This document shows, in pieces, positions 35,801 to 51,350 of a stretch of DNA of 64,000 nt (position 1 is its first letter; each line of letters starts with the position of its first letter). Source of the DNA: Galaxea fascicularis. Taxonomy: Eukaryota > Cnidaria > Anthozoa > Scleractinia > Euphylliidae. Position numbers and translations under genes: made by a program. The stretch covers positions 3,562,572 through 3,626,571 of the forward strand of contig OX419347.1 in the NCBI GenBank assembly GCA_948470475.1, given 5' to 3'. The notes beneath the pieces are model-generated. The model saw nothing but the letters and a program-made list of their open reading frames with translations. It searched no databases and was not told the origin of the DNA.

Positions 35801-38800
35801 TGCTTCGTTTTGTGATTGGTTGGTAAAACCTGCGCTGCTTTCTCAACCAATAAGATGCAAAACCACAACCAATCGTGACTCGCTCGCACGCATTTTCCCG
35901 CGCTTGGCGCCGGCTACAAGTTTCTGCTTCGAATTCTGATTGGTTCATCGTGCTGCTTCCGAGTGTTATGATTGGCCAGAATAATTCCTTTGTTTGACTT
36001 TTCGACGCTAAACTGAAACCCGCTCCTGTAACCTTCACCGTTGAGTGGTGAACAGTGACATGATGTCGTCCAATAGCAATTGACAAACTACTAACCTCTG
36101 AGGTAAGAAGAAGCGGTATTCTATCAGCACCGTTATAAAGAAGAACAGAAATCCTTGAATGATCATCATCATTATGTTTCGGCCGGTGATGTCCCAACTA
36201 AACGGATCACGCACAAGATTTTGACCTGAAAAGACATATAATGGATAAAAAATTATAAACGTTACAACGCATTTCCACATGATTGACGTTCAAGAGATTC
36301 CTTATAGCTTCGAAAATAATGTTTTTTTTAACCCTTTAAACCCTAAGAATGATCAGAATCAAATTTCTCCTTGTTATATCAGCGCTTTTTAAAACAGAGT
36401 GATCCTGAGAATAAAGAACAGGATTACAAATGATGAATGTCCTTGATTTTTTAAACAACTTCTCCCCAGTCCTTCTATAAAAAATGAGTAAAAGCAGCAA
36501 ACGAGAATTCAGATTTTGATCTTAGGCTTTGAAGGATTAACTTACCATTCTACCAAGTTTTAGGATCTCAAAACTCATTAAAACACCTTTTCACTAAGAA
36601 GATGGACAAACATTCCGAACAGATAGAACGCCTTGTTAAGGGCTCTTTTCAATACTCACCAAATCTCTCGAAAACGTCCATGAACTGGTTTTTGGCAAGG
36701 TCAACAAGTCCACGTCCCAGACAGTAGTTGGGGAAAATCAGGAATACTTGCTTCAGTAAGTTGTTGACGTTAACAAGATCCTACAATAGTACAAAGAACA
36801 AAATATTGACCATTTTCAAGCAGTACAGCAAAACCAAGATTCTATTGATGAAATCCTAAAGTGTGACCAATCAAATGAAAGCTACTGAGCAGTACTTTCC
36901 TGTGGTGCTGTTTGCTATGCTGTATAAGGTGATTCTAACGTTCAACCGCAATGACGTAGCGACCATAAACACTGAGCCCATTTTCTTACCTCATCGTCCC
37001 GGAAGAACTCCAAAATGAACGTAATAAGCGTGGTGTTGACTCCAATAAACAAATTACCGCATATTAACACGATGTAGGCCGTGCTTGACTCGGAGAACAT
37101 AAATGATGCCGGGTACATAAGAGGAGTTATGGCCCACCTGAAAAACGCAAATCAGAAATGAAATTATTGAGGTATTCTGCCAAAGCTGGAGGTAACACTG
37201 CCATTAAGATATTCTCAACCAAAATTCTGAGTGAGGCTTTTGTCGTGAGAAAACAAAAATTACTTAGCTTCTTGGTCCTTTTTTTTACTTTACTGTAAAA
37301 TGTTCTTATAAATGAAGTCCACGCTTGAATGGAATGCCTGATTCGTACATTGTTAACCTTTCCTTACTTTACGTAAAACCATGCAATGTGTCTCGCGTCG
37401 TAATTCAAAGATGGCGGACATCCCTGTAATTTTGTCTATTGATTTATCAAATGAAAGAGAGGAAACTGGGACGATGAACCTACCCATAAAGAAGAAGGAG
37501 AAGAAAGGTCGGTGGAAAGTTCATAGCTGACGTATAGGAAGCTTCACCAAAGGCCAAGAAAATAAAAATACAGCACACCGCTGGAATAATGTAGTTCGTC
37601 TGTAAGAAAGGGAGAAATACATCATGTAAAAGAACGTCTTAGCAAGGATAGACAAACACGGTTATATCAAAGCTGTTACTCACCAAGTCCCATACGTATG
37701 TGGACAGCCAGTAGATGTAAGGACGAACACCGCTGACCAAGTGCAGATGCTTAGCTTTGCATTCTCGTTCGCAGACCAGGTACACGACAAAACTGGCGGG
37801 AACAAAGGACAGCGCGAATACCACGCAGATTGCCACGAGGACGTCCACGATACGATTGTAGCTGAAAAAAATCGAGCGCAATGAGATTGAAGGAAAAGAT
37901 AAATAGAACAGAAGTGAAAAAATTAAGAGTCGTTTCTTCAAAGAAATTTCACTTACAAAGTCTGATCCGTGAGTTGTTCTTTCGTGTAATTCATTGGGTG
38001 GTTTAATGTGGTTATACCTGTTCACAAAGTAAAGTAACAATGAATACTTAGTATATGTGAAAACATGGCTGCGTGCCTGCTGGCACATATGCATCCCAAC
38101 ACCAGGGGGGAGGGGAGAAGAGGAGTGAGGGAGGGAGGAGTGGGGCAGGGGCAAGGGGGGGGGGTGAGGGGAATGTTAATTCAATTCTCCTTCCGGGCCA
38201 TCATGTTAACCCTCTGCATCCTAATAGTGACCACTGGCTAACTTCTCCTTACCATATCACTAGTACATCAATAATACAGGGCATGAGAATTCAGTAAATG
38301 ATCACCGGGGATCAGTTAAAGTTTATACAAATTCTCCCAACATGTAACATATGAAATAAATGAGAACTGTAAGGAGAATATAAGTGTTGATATTGGGAAT
38401 TAAAGAGGTAACTGAGCACGCGTTTAGTTGGAAAGCCGCCATCGTATAACATACCAAACTGAGATGCGTTCAATCCCTTCTCAGCAGCCTTGCTTCTCAG
38501 AATCACGTTGTTGAGTGTATTCAAGAAAGTAGGAGCGGAATGATAACCTTTGGTGTTGTACCAAGCCTGTCGAAAAACAAAGCGGAGATAGAGGGGTTTA
38601 TATTTGAGTGTCGAATGGTAATTATTGCGTTTCTTTTGCTTTTATATTGCTTTGCTCCGTGATTGGCCAGCAAAACTCACGCCACTTTCTCAACCAATGA
38701 GAAGCAATACCAAAACCATTCGCAACTTGCACGCGCCCATTTTCCCGCGCTTTATGACGGTCACGTGTAATTGCTTCGAATTCTGATTGGCTCATTGCGC

Positions 38801-41800
38801 TGTGTGTCTCCTGTGATTGGTCAGCATGATTGCTTCGGTTTGAGTTTTACGGCACTTCATTGAAAAGTGATTTATACATGAGAATATAATTACAACCTCA
38901 GTGAGCAAAAAAAAAAAAAATGTTCGATGCAGAGACCAGGAGAGAACTGTAAAAGAAAAAGTCACCAACGAGCACTTGGCTTGATGTTTAAACAGGCTCT
39001 TTAAACTTTTACTACAAGAAACGTACAGACACTACATAGCTCAAGACTTAGAAGTCCATACCAAGGCTTAAGAGGCCTTAACACTCCACTCTATTGGGAG
39101 AACCAAGGTTGTTCCGTTCTCTATTGAGTCTGTGGTACTATTTTTCTAATTTAGATTCTGTGGATAAAACACGCGTTGTTTGTGATGTAAAATAAATAAT
39201 TCACTCTTACTTTTGCATTGTGTTCCTTGATGATTCCCCCGTTGGATGTCATATTTAGCTGATTAAACGCATCTGGAAGATTCTTGAAGTTGTCTCCAAA
39301 GCTTAAACCGCCATACCTGGGAAGAAAAAGATTTCAGGATTTCCCACAGTCGCGCAAGTTACAAAGAGGAACTATTAGATTAATAAGAAAATTGAAACTT
39401 TTCAAAGATTTCCTGCTCTTGCACAAGTTATAAAGATTATTGTTGTTATTATCAATGGTACTTGCATGTCAAAGGTAGCGTGAATAATACAAACAAGTCA
39501 AAATGACCTACCTCTTCCTGATAAATTTCCCATACGTATTCAGAAGATAGTCCGTCATGTTACGTCCGGTCATGTTCTGCAACTTATCACCCGTGAACGA
39601 GTCCCATTGTGAGGGCCTGGGTCCTCCTGCGTCCGCGGGACACTCAGCGGTTCCAGTGCTCTGACAGTCGCACTGCACTGTACTGACAGGTTCCCTGGGA
39701 GAGGCGCTGAACATGACTGGTTTCCTTTTACAAGATTGCTCCAAGCAAGCGGCCCCTATAAAGTAAGAACAAAGTACCAATCAACAAGTCAACTCTTGCA
39801 CAGTTCACACCACTTTGTACCAAAAAGACCAACCACAGGGCATCAAATGGAAACCGTAGGCCTGTTTAATCAGGAGTTTCAATAATTTTTGAAATATAAA
39901 TGGCAGTCTCAGCTAACCAAAGTAGGTGGCAGTTAGAGGTAAATTCTGGCAAAGGTGGCGGCGGTTTTCGCCGGTTGCCAGGTTCTAATGAAACCCCCGT
40001 CAATATACAGCACTGCATAAGAAACAATGAAATGTTCCTCGTGAAGAAAAGATATTTATCTTACCAACTCCAGGGTATTGTAACAACATTTTCGTCATAT
40101 CTTGAGTCATCACTGAGCGCGGATCATCATTGGAAAATGGCAGATAATGGATCTTGGGGTCCACATGCAGGAACATGTTAGTGTTGAGTTCAAGAGGGGG
40201 CATTACAATGGATGGTCTGATCTTGGATACTGCCATGGCGATACACACGAAGATGGCCGGTAAAAGGATCTGCGAAGTGATGACAACAAAGGACAGTCTA
40301 TTAACACAAATGTAAATTCGAAACCCGCACGAAAAAACAAACATAAAGGTCCTGGCAAACGAGGACACATTGTTGCTCATGATTGTTTCCATGCTGCGCA
40401 AACTGGCAAACATTTGTTGTGGACACGAAATGTTTCTGAACAAAATCAGAAACATTTTTGTGTCCGCAACAAATGTTGCGCGCGCGGGCAAACGGCGAAA
40501 CATTTGTGGCGCCAACAATGTGTCCGTGTTTACCGGGGCGTTAAAACCAGTAAGAGTTAAGGAGAACTAAATTCCATTGGTAGTTAACGAAACGTTAAGA
40601 TAAAAATTAAAATTCTTATTTAGAACTAGTGGGGGGACGTTAAAATATCAAGCAAATTCATCTTGTGTGATCGTGTCCTTAATTCTCATAACCATTCTGG
40701 TTTATAAAGTGTTGGTATTACAAGGAGAAATTTGATGCTGATCACTCTTAGATCAAAATTTAAATTCTCATAAGTTGTCTCTACACAGTTCCTATAAAAG
40801 TAGTAGGGAGAAATTGTTAACATATCAAGCAAATTCATCTTGTGTGGTCATGTCCTTAATTTTTGTGACCACTCTGCTTTATAAAGCATTGGAATTACAA
40901 GGAGAAATTTGATGCTGATCACTCTAAGCTATTTTTGTGGTTACACACAGTACCTGGGAAAGGAAACCTTTGCGGTTTCTTCTCGTGTGATGGAATCGCT
41001 TCACCAGCAACGCCAAGAACTGCGCTTTGATAAGCTTCAGACCTCCCAGTTTTTTGGCCTTGTCGTGTCCTCCATCTGTACTTTCAAATACTGGTGGCGG
41101 CATGTCGATCATTTCTTGACAGGCAAGAAAAAGTAATTTAAATTTCATTCAAAAGATAAATAACTCACTTCGGAAAAGCGTGACGGTCTGAGAACGAAAG
41201 GTCACGAGGGCAATTGTGGGATTGTTTGGGGGACGCAAAAAAATGTGAGCTGCTGTGTGCCTTTGTGTGCGAATAATTTCAGAAACTCTTCGGCTCTAGT
41301 ATAAAACACGACAAAATCTTCCGTCAAGTTAGTTCACTTTTAACCCACTCTTCCCTCCCTCGCCAAAAGAAACTATTATCACAAACGCTCGCGCGGCAGT
41401 CTCGATCTCACTGTTTTCCTAAGTGAGCTTTTGAATGTGCTTCAGTGATAACACAGCTCAATGCACGCATTTTGCCGCGCGCGGCGTTGGTTGCACGGCT
41501 TCCAGAACTTGGCACCAGTTTCATATTTTCCTTGCGCTCAGCACCACTGTAAATTTTTACGCAGTTCCCTCAAACTGCTCTTTTCTCGCTTGTACCTGTT
41601 TCAAGCCTTCTGCGCTTGGGAACTATATTTGCATTTGTTACAGCACTGATGGAGAGAGGCTGTTAAACCAGGTTAAACAAAACGAGAAATCGTGCTGGGT
41701 GATCACATACTCAATTCTCGTGACTTTTTTGATTGGTTGAAGGCTAATATACAAGGAGAGGATTGACACTAGCCACTTCTTCTAAAACGGTTCATTTAAG

Positions 41801-44800
41801 ACGATCAAGAAAAAATGCGACCATATATTCAATTTTCGTAACCGTTTTGACTGGTTATAGATTCACATTACATTTCGTGTTGAACGTTAACACTTCTTGG
41901 GCTTGAGGGGGTCATTAGGATCGGCTAAAAATGATTGAGTGTCGATGTCAAGATGGGTGGTGGACTGTTAAATGTCTTACCCTCATCGATTTCTTCGGTT
42001 GTGTCGGTTAAGAGTTGTTCTCTATCAGAAAAACTGCTTTCGCTCTTTCTTGAGCTGCGTGAGGTACGGCCCAATCGACTGCGAAAACTGGGGCGGCGTT
42101 TGGGCATCTCAGCCGCAAGCATGTCTGACAGTACCATGAAATAGCAACAAAAATAATAAAGCAAACAAGTGTCAAACAAAATGAACTGGTTAAACATAAA
42201 AGTGACTCAAAAATGGATGAGATTACAGATGTTAGGTGGAAAAACTTAACGTGAGTGCGTTTACCGCGGTGCGATGAATGAATGCAGTGGCTCACAAAGG
42301 TCAGTCAATTTTCTCTGCCAGGATCCGTTTCTGCGGTAAAATCCCAACAACCTTCCAGGTCCCATAACTGGTTTTTACAAATCCGATCAAAATGGGGTTT
42401 ACAAAGTCGATGGAACATCACACCAACAAAGCAGTTTTGTGGAGTGACAAGTTGTAATTATCGGGAACTTCGAGAAACGGGCCCCTTACTTTTCATATCA
42501 GACAGTTCAAACAAAGAACACACCAGCCGTAAGAAACTGAACAAAGAATACCTTCCTCTTCCACGTCGGCCTCCTCAGCGACTTTTAAGAAAACCTGCAA
42601 ACGAATGAACAGTGGAACTGTCGTTTACTCGTAAGGCCAAATACGATCATAACAAGTCAATTGCTTCAAATCAATTCAATTGAAAACCAAAAGCAATCTC
42701 AACTTGATTTGTCCGCATTTGACACCGTTTGCATGAATTTGCTTCTAATACGCCATTTTGCTAATAATCAGTTACGAATGAATTGTGGGTAGATCCAGTC
42801 CTTTGTGGGGGCAAACGGCCATTTAAAGACGTAATTTGAAATTCTAATTTTTACCGTTTGCCCCCACAAAAGACTGGATCTACCCACAATTCACTCGGAA
42901 CTGATCATTAGCAAAATGGCGTATTAGAAGATTCTTATTGGCGCGTTGCACTGCTTACGTCTGTTGTGATTGGCTAGTTTTGGTTCCACGACAGCCATTA
43001 ACAACCGCTCTTACTCCTCATTACAAAATGCAAAAATCACACCTCTTCGAGAGTGGTGTCCGACACGCCATAGCTTCCAATGTGTAGTTTGTCCAGGTTT
43101 TTGTCCAGATCCTCAAACAAGTCCTGAAAGCGACCTTCTCTGGCCATTTCCGCCGGAAGCACGTACGTTAACTCGGACCCAACGTTCTCGACTAACTGAG
43201 CCGAGGGTATGTAGGATTTAAAGAAGGACGTAACCAGTGGCTCGCTGCAGTGCACTTCGGTGTCCTGAAAAGTGGAGTCTGGGACGGAGTTCATTTTCAC
43301 GGAATTGAGGCTGCCTTGTTCAGAAGCATCCAATAAGTCCATACCAACACCTACAAAATTGGAAACAATTTACCCGTTTTACAAACTCCCTTTCGAGAAC
43401 AATTAGCCCCCTAACCCTACAACTCAGCTATTAACTATCTTTTAGTAAGTTGTTTTCAATTTGTTTTTTGGCTGCTTTTACAGCCACGCCCTTCCTATCA
43501 TTAAAAAAGTTCTCCAGGGCCTACATTCTAAATTGTTTCGTATCTTCATGACCCTTAGCACCATTAAAAGTCTAATGTTATTTTAGGCGACATTGTTTAA
43601 TAGGTGCTTTACGATCTACCTTCGTCAACTGAGCTTCCCAATGAAGCTGCCGGATCAGGGACCATGGCCCCTAAATGGACATCCTTCAGAGTGCGAGCAG
43701 TGCCGGGCCTCTCTTCCGGGGCCTTTTTGGTGAGTGTCACATAGTAGCCATTGCCATAATGTGCTTTGAGGAACAATGAGGACCCACAGCATTGGAGCTT
43801 TCCTTGTGATATAATGGCGATTCTATCCCCCAGGATATCAGCTTCGTCCATGTGATGGGTTGATAACAGAACTGTGCGACCTACGAAACAAGATAGACGT
43901 AAAATTTTCTTTTTCTTTAATCCTTTAAACCCTAATATCACCTTGTATATTCTTCACACTGCTTGCCATTCATTTTCTATGGTAATGATGAGGAGAATTT
44001 GTTTATCAATCAAGACCTTTGTCACTTGTTGATCACTTCCTTTTTTCTCACAACCTTTATGTTTGATTGAGCAGTGTTACTATCAGGAGAAATTACACAT
44101 TGGTCAGTCTTGAGGGATAAAAGGTTAAAATCGTCATGGAAAGGTCTTTCACCCCGAAGAACGTCGCTTAAATTTTACGAGCTCACAACTGTGACAATAA
44201 CCATTTAAACAATTTCAACATTTGATCTACTTTGGTTCAACAAATGCTGAACAGATGTCTGTCAAATCAAGCAAGCGAAAATAATGTGTCAAGGTTAAAA
44301 CGATTTAAATTTGTTTCAACAAGCTATGTGCATACATCAAACATTTTTTAACTCTTTCAATAAATTGAACAGCTTTTCACGCGGTCTCAACATCTGCTCC
44401 GGTCCACAATCGTCAAACGAATGTTAAGGCAAATGATACTTCAACAGCGTCACGTTCGGTTGGCCTCATCCGGAATAAAACAATTCCTAAGGATTGTGTA
44501 ACATTCGCTAACCCTCACCCCTCTTTACCTGATTTGTAATGAAGAAGCAAGTCCCAGATGCCTCTCCGTGCATATGGGTCCACTCCAGCAGTGGGCTCAT
44601 CCAGAATGACAACTTTGGAGCCTGCTACAAAGGCCAAAGCGACAGAGAGCTTGCGTTTCATGCCCCCAGACAGGTTCATGGCTAACTCATGACGCTTGTT
44701 CTGCAAACCAACATCCTTCAAGAATCTACAAGAAAGATTTTGGTACGAAAATTAATTTAGGTGTAGTTTACAAGGTGTAGTTTAAGTGACATCAGTGAAA

Positions 44801-47800
44801 ATTCAACACACAGTTGACCCCGAGCGTTAACACCTCTTTGAGAGGTTTCTGCTTCCGTCTGATTGGTTCTGTAAATTATTTTGCTTGCTAACTTTAATTA
44901 GGACTTTACCTTCGGACATCACTGCTTGGCACGCCTTCTGTTTTACTAACAACATGATCCTAGCCGTTATTCTTAAGGGCACTATATGTTTTTAGAGGTC
45001 AAATTAAAGCCAAGTACCCACAACTACTTTTGCTCAAAACAAAAAAATACCTCAACAACAACAAAAGAAAGATATCAAGTCATAATCTATAATTATACCC
45101 ATATCTTTCCACAGAGTAAGGGAACTTAAAGAAGTTTTCCCAGTTTCTTTCAACTTAAAATCGATTTCAATCTTTGCTATCCTGAGTCAGAGACGTATTT
45201 GTAGCTTTGTTAAATTGGTAAAATAATTCTAAATATAACAGAACTATCATTTTTGGGTTTTCTATGTGTTTATCAACTTTTCAAAATACGATCAAAAACT
45301 CGTGACATAACTCCTTTAATCCACAAGAAAAAGGAAGACGAGAGAAAAAACCTACTTTTCAATTTCCTCGGAAATCTCTCTCTTCGGCATTCCCTTAAGC
45401 GAAGCGTAAAACCACAAGTGTTCCTGCACGGTCAGGCGACCGAACAGCACATTGTATTGAGGGCAAATGCCGAGGCTCTTCCGAACCAAATCGATATCTG
45501 TTCGGATGTCACAACCATTGATGATGGCAGTACCAGAGGTCGGTGGGAACAAGCCAGTCAAAACAGACATCGTGGTGGTCTTACCAGCGCCATTGTGACC
45601 AAGGAATGAAGTAATTTGACCTTGGTAAAGATTGAGGTTGAGCCCATCTACAGCCAGTTTGTTACCGTCCTTGTAAATCTGAAACAAGAAGAAAACGACG
45701 TTTTGATCAAAATACCAACCGTATAGTTGGAGGACGGTTGATAGCATGGTTTATCAGTCAGAGCGGTGTTCAGTTGAGCATCGTTTGCTTTGCCTTTGCC
45801 TTTGCCTTGCATCTCTGATTGGTTGGCGAAACTCGCGCCATTTTCTTAACCAATGAGAAGCAAAACCAACACCAACTGCGACGTAGACGCGCTTTGCACC
45901 AGTCACGTGTAATAACTTTGAATTCTGATTGGCTCATTGCACTGTTTCAGTCTAAGTAATAACTGCTCCATGTGGGTAAGAATGCTCAAAACACCGATCC
46001 AATAGTCTGGCAGCCAACGAGAAAAGACTGACAGAAATAACATCTTACCTTAACCAAGTTCCTGATTGAACATCCCAAGGGGAGATGGGAGGGTTCTTTT
46101 TCTGTCACACAGTCTCTGTCAGTGTTCTGAAAAGTGACTTCATCCATGCCATCACTCTGTAAACAACAGAACATGCAAACTGTCATAAGCTTTTCTCAGT
46201 ATATCAGCTCACAATTACTGTAGCCAACCGATGAACATCTTTTTAAAGCATAGTATTTTAAGGAGGGGGTGGGGGGGGGGGGAAGCTTTCCACTTCCGGT
46301 AGACATGATCTGATCTGAGTTGAATAATCGACACGGTCCTTCGCTTTGATCGTTTAATCCTAAGCATTTTAGTAAGTTTAATATTACCCCCTCCCCTCCG
46401 CCCCCTCTCCCAAGCCAAAACACAAATTACTTGGCCAAACCGCTATTTTACAAATACATTCCATTTGGTAGAACGTGGGTACTCTCCCACGGGCGACATC
46501 AAAACGTTGCAAGGACAAAGATGCGCGCTACGAGCCACAGGCGAGTACCGAGATCACTGTTATCACGGTTTGACGTCCTCGGTTAGTTAACTGAGTACAC
46601 ACATGCACTGACAGTGATCAGAACCTAATTTCTCCTTGCAACGTCTTTATTGCAGGTAACAGAGGTTATGAGAATATAGGAAAAGATCAAACATGAAATG
46701 TATTGATGTTTGACCAAATTCTCTGAAATGGTAATCAAAGAAATATGAGAAGACCAGTTAAGAGAATATACATGTTGATGTCAGGGCTTAAAGCGTTCAA
46801 CATTTTTTTTCGCTTTCTTGGACTCATGACGTCATTCGTGCATCCATAATAGGCCATATTGGTATTCTCGGTATTGAACTGGATCTAGCATAAGTGGAGG
46901 CTCTTGCGGAGGAATACATTAACATATGAAAAGATCCCCCCGCAAGAGCCTCCACTTCATGCTAGATCCAGTTCAATACCGAGAATACCAATATGGCCTA
47001 TTAAATCGCAAGCTTGGCTAGACCAATCAAAACGCGAGGTTAACACCGTCCACTTTATAAACTTACAAAGCCTCTGTAGGACACTGCTCCATCCCTAGAG
47101 GGGGCACTAGACCGTTGTTCCTCCCCAGGAGCAATAACGTCCACCTTCCGCTTAGTCACTTCAAACCAGTACGACTTTTGAAACGGAAAGTACCAAGGTC
47201 GAGGAATACCATACTGACCTATAACGAGTGAAAACAGTTCAGAGAGAGGAGCTTAAAATGGACCAACGTCTTCCAAGGAAAAAATGTGTTAATTTATGAG
47301 CGTGCAGAGACAACGCAAAGATAAAGACACGAAGGCTGGCCTTACACCGTGAAAATTTGACACAAGCCCTGGGCTCATTTTCGTTCAAAGGTATGTCACA
47401 TGCTTACTTTTTCTTCAAAGCCTTTTTCTGAGCAAATGGGTGAGGTATTGTTGAACGGAATTTGCCTGTTTACAACTGCTGAGTTTGACTTTAAAAACAC
47501 CAAATACTTAGTAGCTTCAAACCAATCCTAACAACCTGTATAGGCAATGATCTTACTAAACTTGTGAACACTTAACGAGTTTACGAATCTTCACTTTGTA
47601 CCAGACTCAACTTAAGAGTAACATCTCGAGAGTTATATGAATCTAGTACTTTTTTTTACAAGAACTTTGACATTTAATCTTAAAATTGATCCACAATGCC
47701 TTCACAAGTCAAGTCACTTCTTGCTTTAAACAAGAATTGTTCGCTCAGTCTCGTATAAAGATGGCCGTTACGTCGTCCAATTCTCCTATGGCAACTACTC

Positions 47801-50800
47801 ATGTCTCTCCAGAGTCAATTGAAAAAACATCTTACCTGGCAAAACAGCTTCAATGTACCACGTGAGTATACCATAGATGACAGCGTCAACCATCATCATC
47901 CCAACTGCATACCCAAGACTAAAACCGTCTCCGTCCACAGGACTACTATAAAAATTAGACCACTGGGCGCCCACTCCCTGCTCCTCATACCGTGCAAAAT
48001 AATTACAACAGATACCAAACGATGTTGTAGACAGCAGACTCTGAAAAATCATAAGCAATATTTATGGTCAGCGGCCCAAATTGCACCAGAGGAGAAGGGA
48101 GGGGCGAGGGAGGGGGGGGGGGGGTAGGGTGGCTGGCAAAGAAGAAAAGAAAACATGCGAATAAGTCTGGAGTCAGTCGCATTTTGTATAACTGGTACCA
48201 TAACTACAGTACAGAAACACGAAGAAAAGTTTGTTTTCAACTTACTGCAACGGCCTTCTGTCCGGTTGTCATAAACTGCTCAAACCAACGAACCAACACG
48301 TAAGGCAGATAGGTGATGAAAAAGATGATTCCACCACAAGCGGCAGCAAGGTTTGCTCGCGCGAAAAACACAGAGATCAAGAAGCACATCATAATGGTGG
48401 CGATCATGAAGACGAACAAAAACACGAAAATTACAGATGGATCGCTGTGCCAGAGAATCTTTCCGCCTTTCAGGACACCGACAAGCAGAAGGATGGTGAG
48501 AGTCATAAGAACTGAACTGTTGATGAACCAGGCAACCCAGTGTACTGCGTTACCAAGACCCATTACCTGGAATAAACAGTATTCATTTAATCCTTTCAAC
48601 CCCACAATCAAAATTTAAATTCTCATTTGTTGCCTCCACATCTTTCTATAGACATAGTAGGGAGAAGTTGTGAAAATATCAAGCACTACCTTTCAAGACG
48701 TTCCGAAAATTTTAGAAATTTTCCTGTCGGGAAAACCAAAATAGCCTTACCATTTACATTCCAACCGAAATTTCCGAAATGTTTTGGTAATGGTCAACAA
48801 CCTTAAAATTGAAATTCAGCCTGTTTAAAACATTTTACAGCATCACAATGTTATAAAGAAACTTTAAAATTATGGTAATCCGCTATTTATGTAGTGGATG
48901 GTTACCTTCTCAAAGCGTTAGGACAGTAAAATGTTTGGACCATGTTTGTTAGCAAAAACACTTGGGGACATTTTCCCTCCGCAAAGCTCTATCATCTAAA
49001 CATCTTTGTGATTTATGTACTTCACCTTCATAACTTCTTTCAGGCGTCGCTCCTTTTCGTAAACCACGCCTTTGATTATCATTGCAACACTGAATATCCA
49101 TGCTAAGGTCATAACCAGAGGCATCGTACCCCCGATAAAGCGTACAAACCTAAGAACAGAAGTACAACAGCATTTTTTATAGAGTGAACTAAGGAGCGGG
49201 AGTGGGGGAGGGGTGGTGGTGTTACACTGGGTCATGTTTTGAGAAATGTCTTTGGCAAAAAAATAAATAAAACATCAAGTGTAACTTAGTGAATCTCGAT
49301 TCGAGTTCTTGGAACAGAACATCGCAGCTCAATAAGAACAAACCCCTAACTTTGAGTCTTTATTAAAAGGGTGCAGAAGGCAATGGGTGTCCCTAAAAGG
49401 GTTATTCCGCAATTATTTCAAAAGTGAAAAGCTTACCTGTCTTGAATGTAGCACGGATAAGGAAACTCCTGTAGATACACCCCAGGCTCAACAACTGTTT
49501 CGTTCAGGATCAGAGCCATCAAGGCTCGATCAATCAGATCTTGAAGGTATAGAAAACCAAAATTGAAATAGCGTTTGTAACCAAAGCTATCCAATGGGCC
49601 TGGCCGCCAGTACCTGTAGAGAAAATGCAAAAAGAAGGTAGGTTGTCTATCTTTCCTCCAATGTTATAGTACCGCTCAAATGTAAGTTGACCATCCTTCG
49701 CGTCTTGATCCTAGGTTCTCAAAAATCTCGAGTTGCAAGTCTCGAGTCGAGTTTCGAGACTCCAGAGTTAAGTCTAACGATTTTTATTAGTTGATGAGTT
49801 CAGCTTGTATTTTGAAGAAATGTATTGGAATGTTTTAGAAATGTGTTTTATTTGTCATAAATAGACGAGAAAGAACGAGACCCCACAAGCTTTTTAGCTT
49901 TAATTCTTATCGCGTATAAATAAAGATTGTGTTCTGTTCTGTTTGGAGTTTAGAAAGTAATGTGATTTATCCTGAGATATTAATTGAACAAACGGACTGC
50001 AATAACCATGTTGATCTTCATCTGTAGAGTAGGGTAGACACATTTGCCTGACCACTATTATCCTTGAGATCACTAGGTTGCTCGGTCAGCAGAACATAGC
50101 TACTTGTATAACAGCACTGTCTTTCAAGTAGCTTGAGCGATTTACATTGAGTGTCGTCAAACCAAAACCGCAGTAATTACAAGTGCACGCGATGCAATGA
50201 GCCAATTGGATTCCAAAGCAATTACACGCAGCCGGTGTGAAGACCGAGAAAATGCGTCAAGAACAGTGCAAAGTCATTTCCATAGAAAGTAATCGCAAAT
50301 CGATTTTGACATTGTTCCATCGAACAGAAAATCATTATACTGACAGAGGCCATATCTGCCTGTCTGTCCGTCCATCTGTGTCTGTCTGTCCATCTGTGTC
50401 TATGTGTCTGTCTGTCTCTTGGTTTCTGTCTGTCTTTGAATCCTTTGAAATTTGCTTCACTACACAAACACTTTTTTCATCACAGCAATTAACTAGAGCA
50501 TCCCCAGATTTCTTACCAGTGGCGTATTTTATTTGTTGCTGGAGTGTAATCCACATCTTGTCGAATTTTGTACTTGACAAAGTGAGGTATGTTGTTTGAG
50601 TCACCAGCTGCATCAAATACCAAACCTAACAAGAGGGAGAGAACTCAATCACAGGATAGCCAGCATAATGGGGAGTGTTTTTGTCTGGAAAGACACACCT
50701 GTAGCTACCTCTGACCAATGTTTAAATTCCCCTTACAGTAACACTGCTCAATCAAACATAAAGGTTGTGAGAAAAAAGGAAGTGATCAACAACTCACAAA

Positions 50801-51319
50801 GGTCTTGATTGTTTAACAAATTCTCCTCATCATTACCATAAAAAATGTATGTAGAACAGTGTAGAGAATATACATGCTGATTACGGTTTGAAGGGTTAAG
50901 TTGCATTGGCATGCACTTACTAGCAATAGCAGGTAACTCTGATTTGTTAATTGCACGTTTGACCATTGACTCTTCATTTGTGTAACCCTCAAAGTATTCA
51001 TGGCCTATGCAGTTGAAAACTGTAACAATCGTCTCAAACAGATCATCCAGAGCTTTCAGGATACTGGTGACATTCAGGGAAGGAGGTAACAGTGTGATGT
51101 TACGTGGAGGACTGATATTTGAGGATGAATTTCCAGTGACTTGCTGAAGTGAAAACACATAGGCATCCAACATCTTGTTTGTCCAAGATTTATTTGAAGA
51201 CGCCATGGAGACAAAGTCACAGAGCCGCTAAAATAACAGAAAGTAACGAGTCAGACAGATGTTTAAAGATCTTAATCAGCACCACTGTATGAAAAAGATG
51301 GAGGTTTAATAATAATATA

Positions 51320-51350
<31 letters not shown>

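Noticed and set aside
37639..38154. 171-codon minus-strand frame read as one protein
   Set aside because: It fuses the true ABCA exon 37861-37684 with intron and an out-of-frame reading of exon 38017-37957; splice sites and homology define the exons better.
45253..45609. 118-codon plus-strand frame
   Set aside because: Antisense shadow of ABCA NBD1 exon 45678-45356.
50237..50616. [17 protein letters not shown] frames on both strands
   Set aside because: Produced by the TCTG microsatellite; only 50517-50625 on the minus strand is a real ABCA exon.
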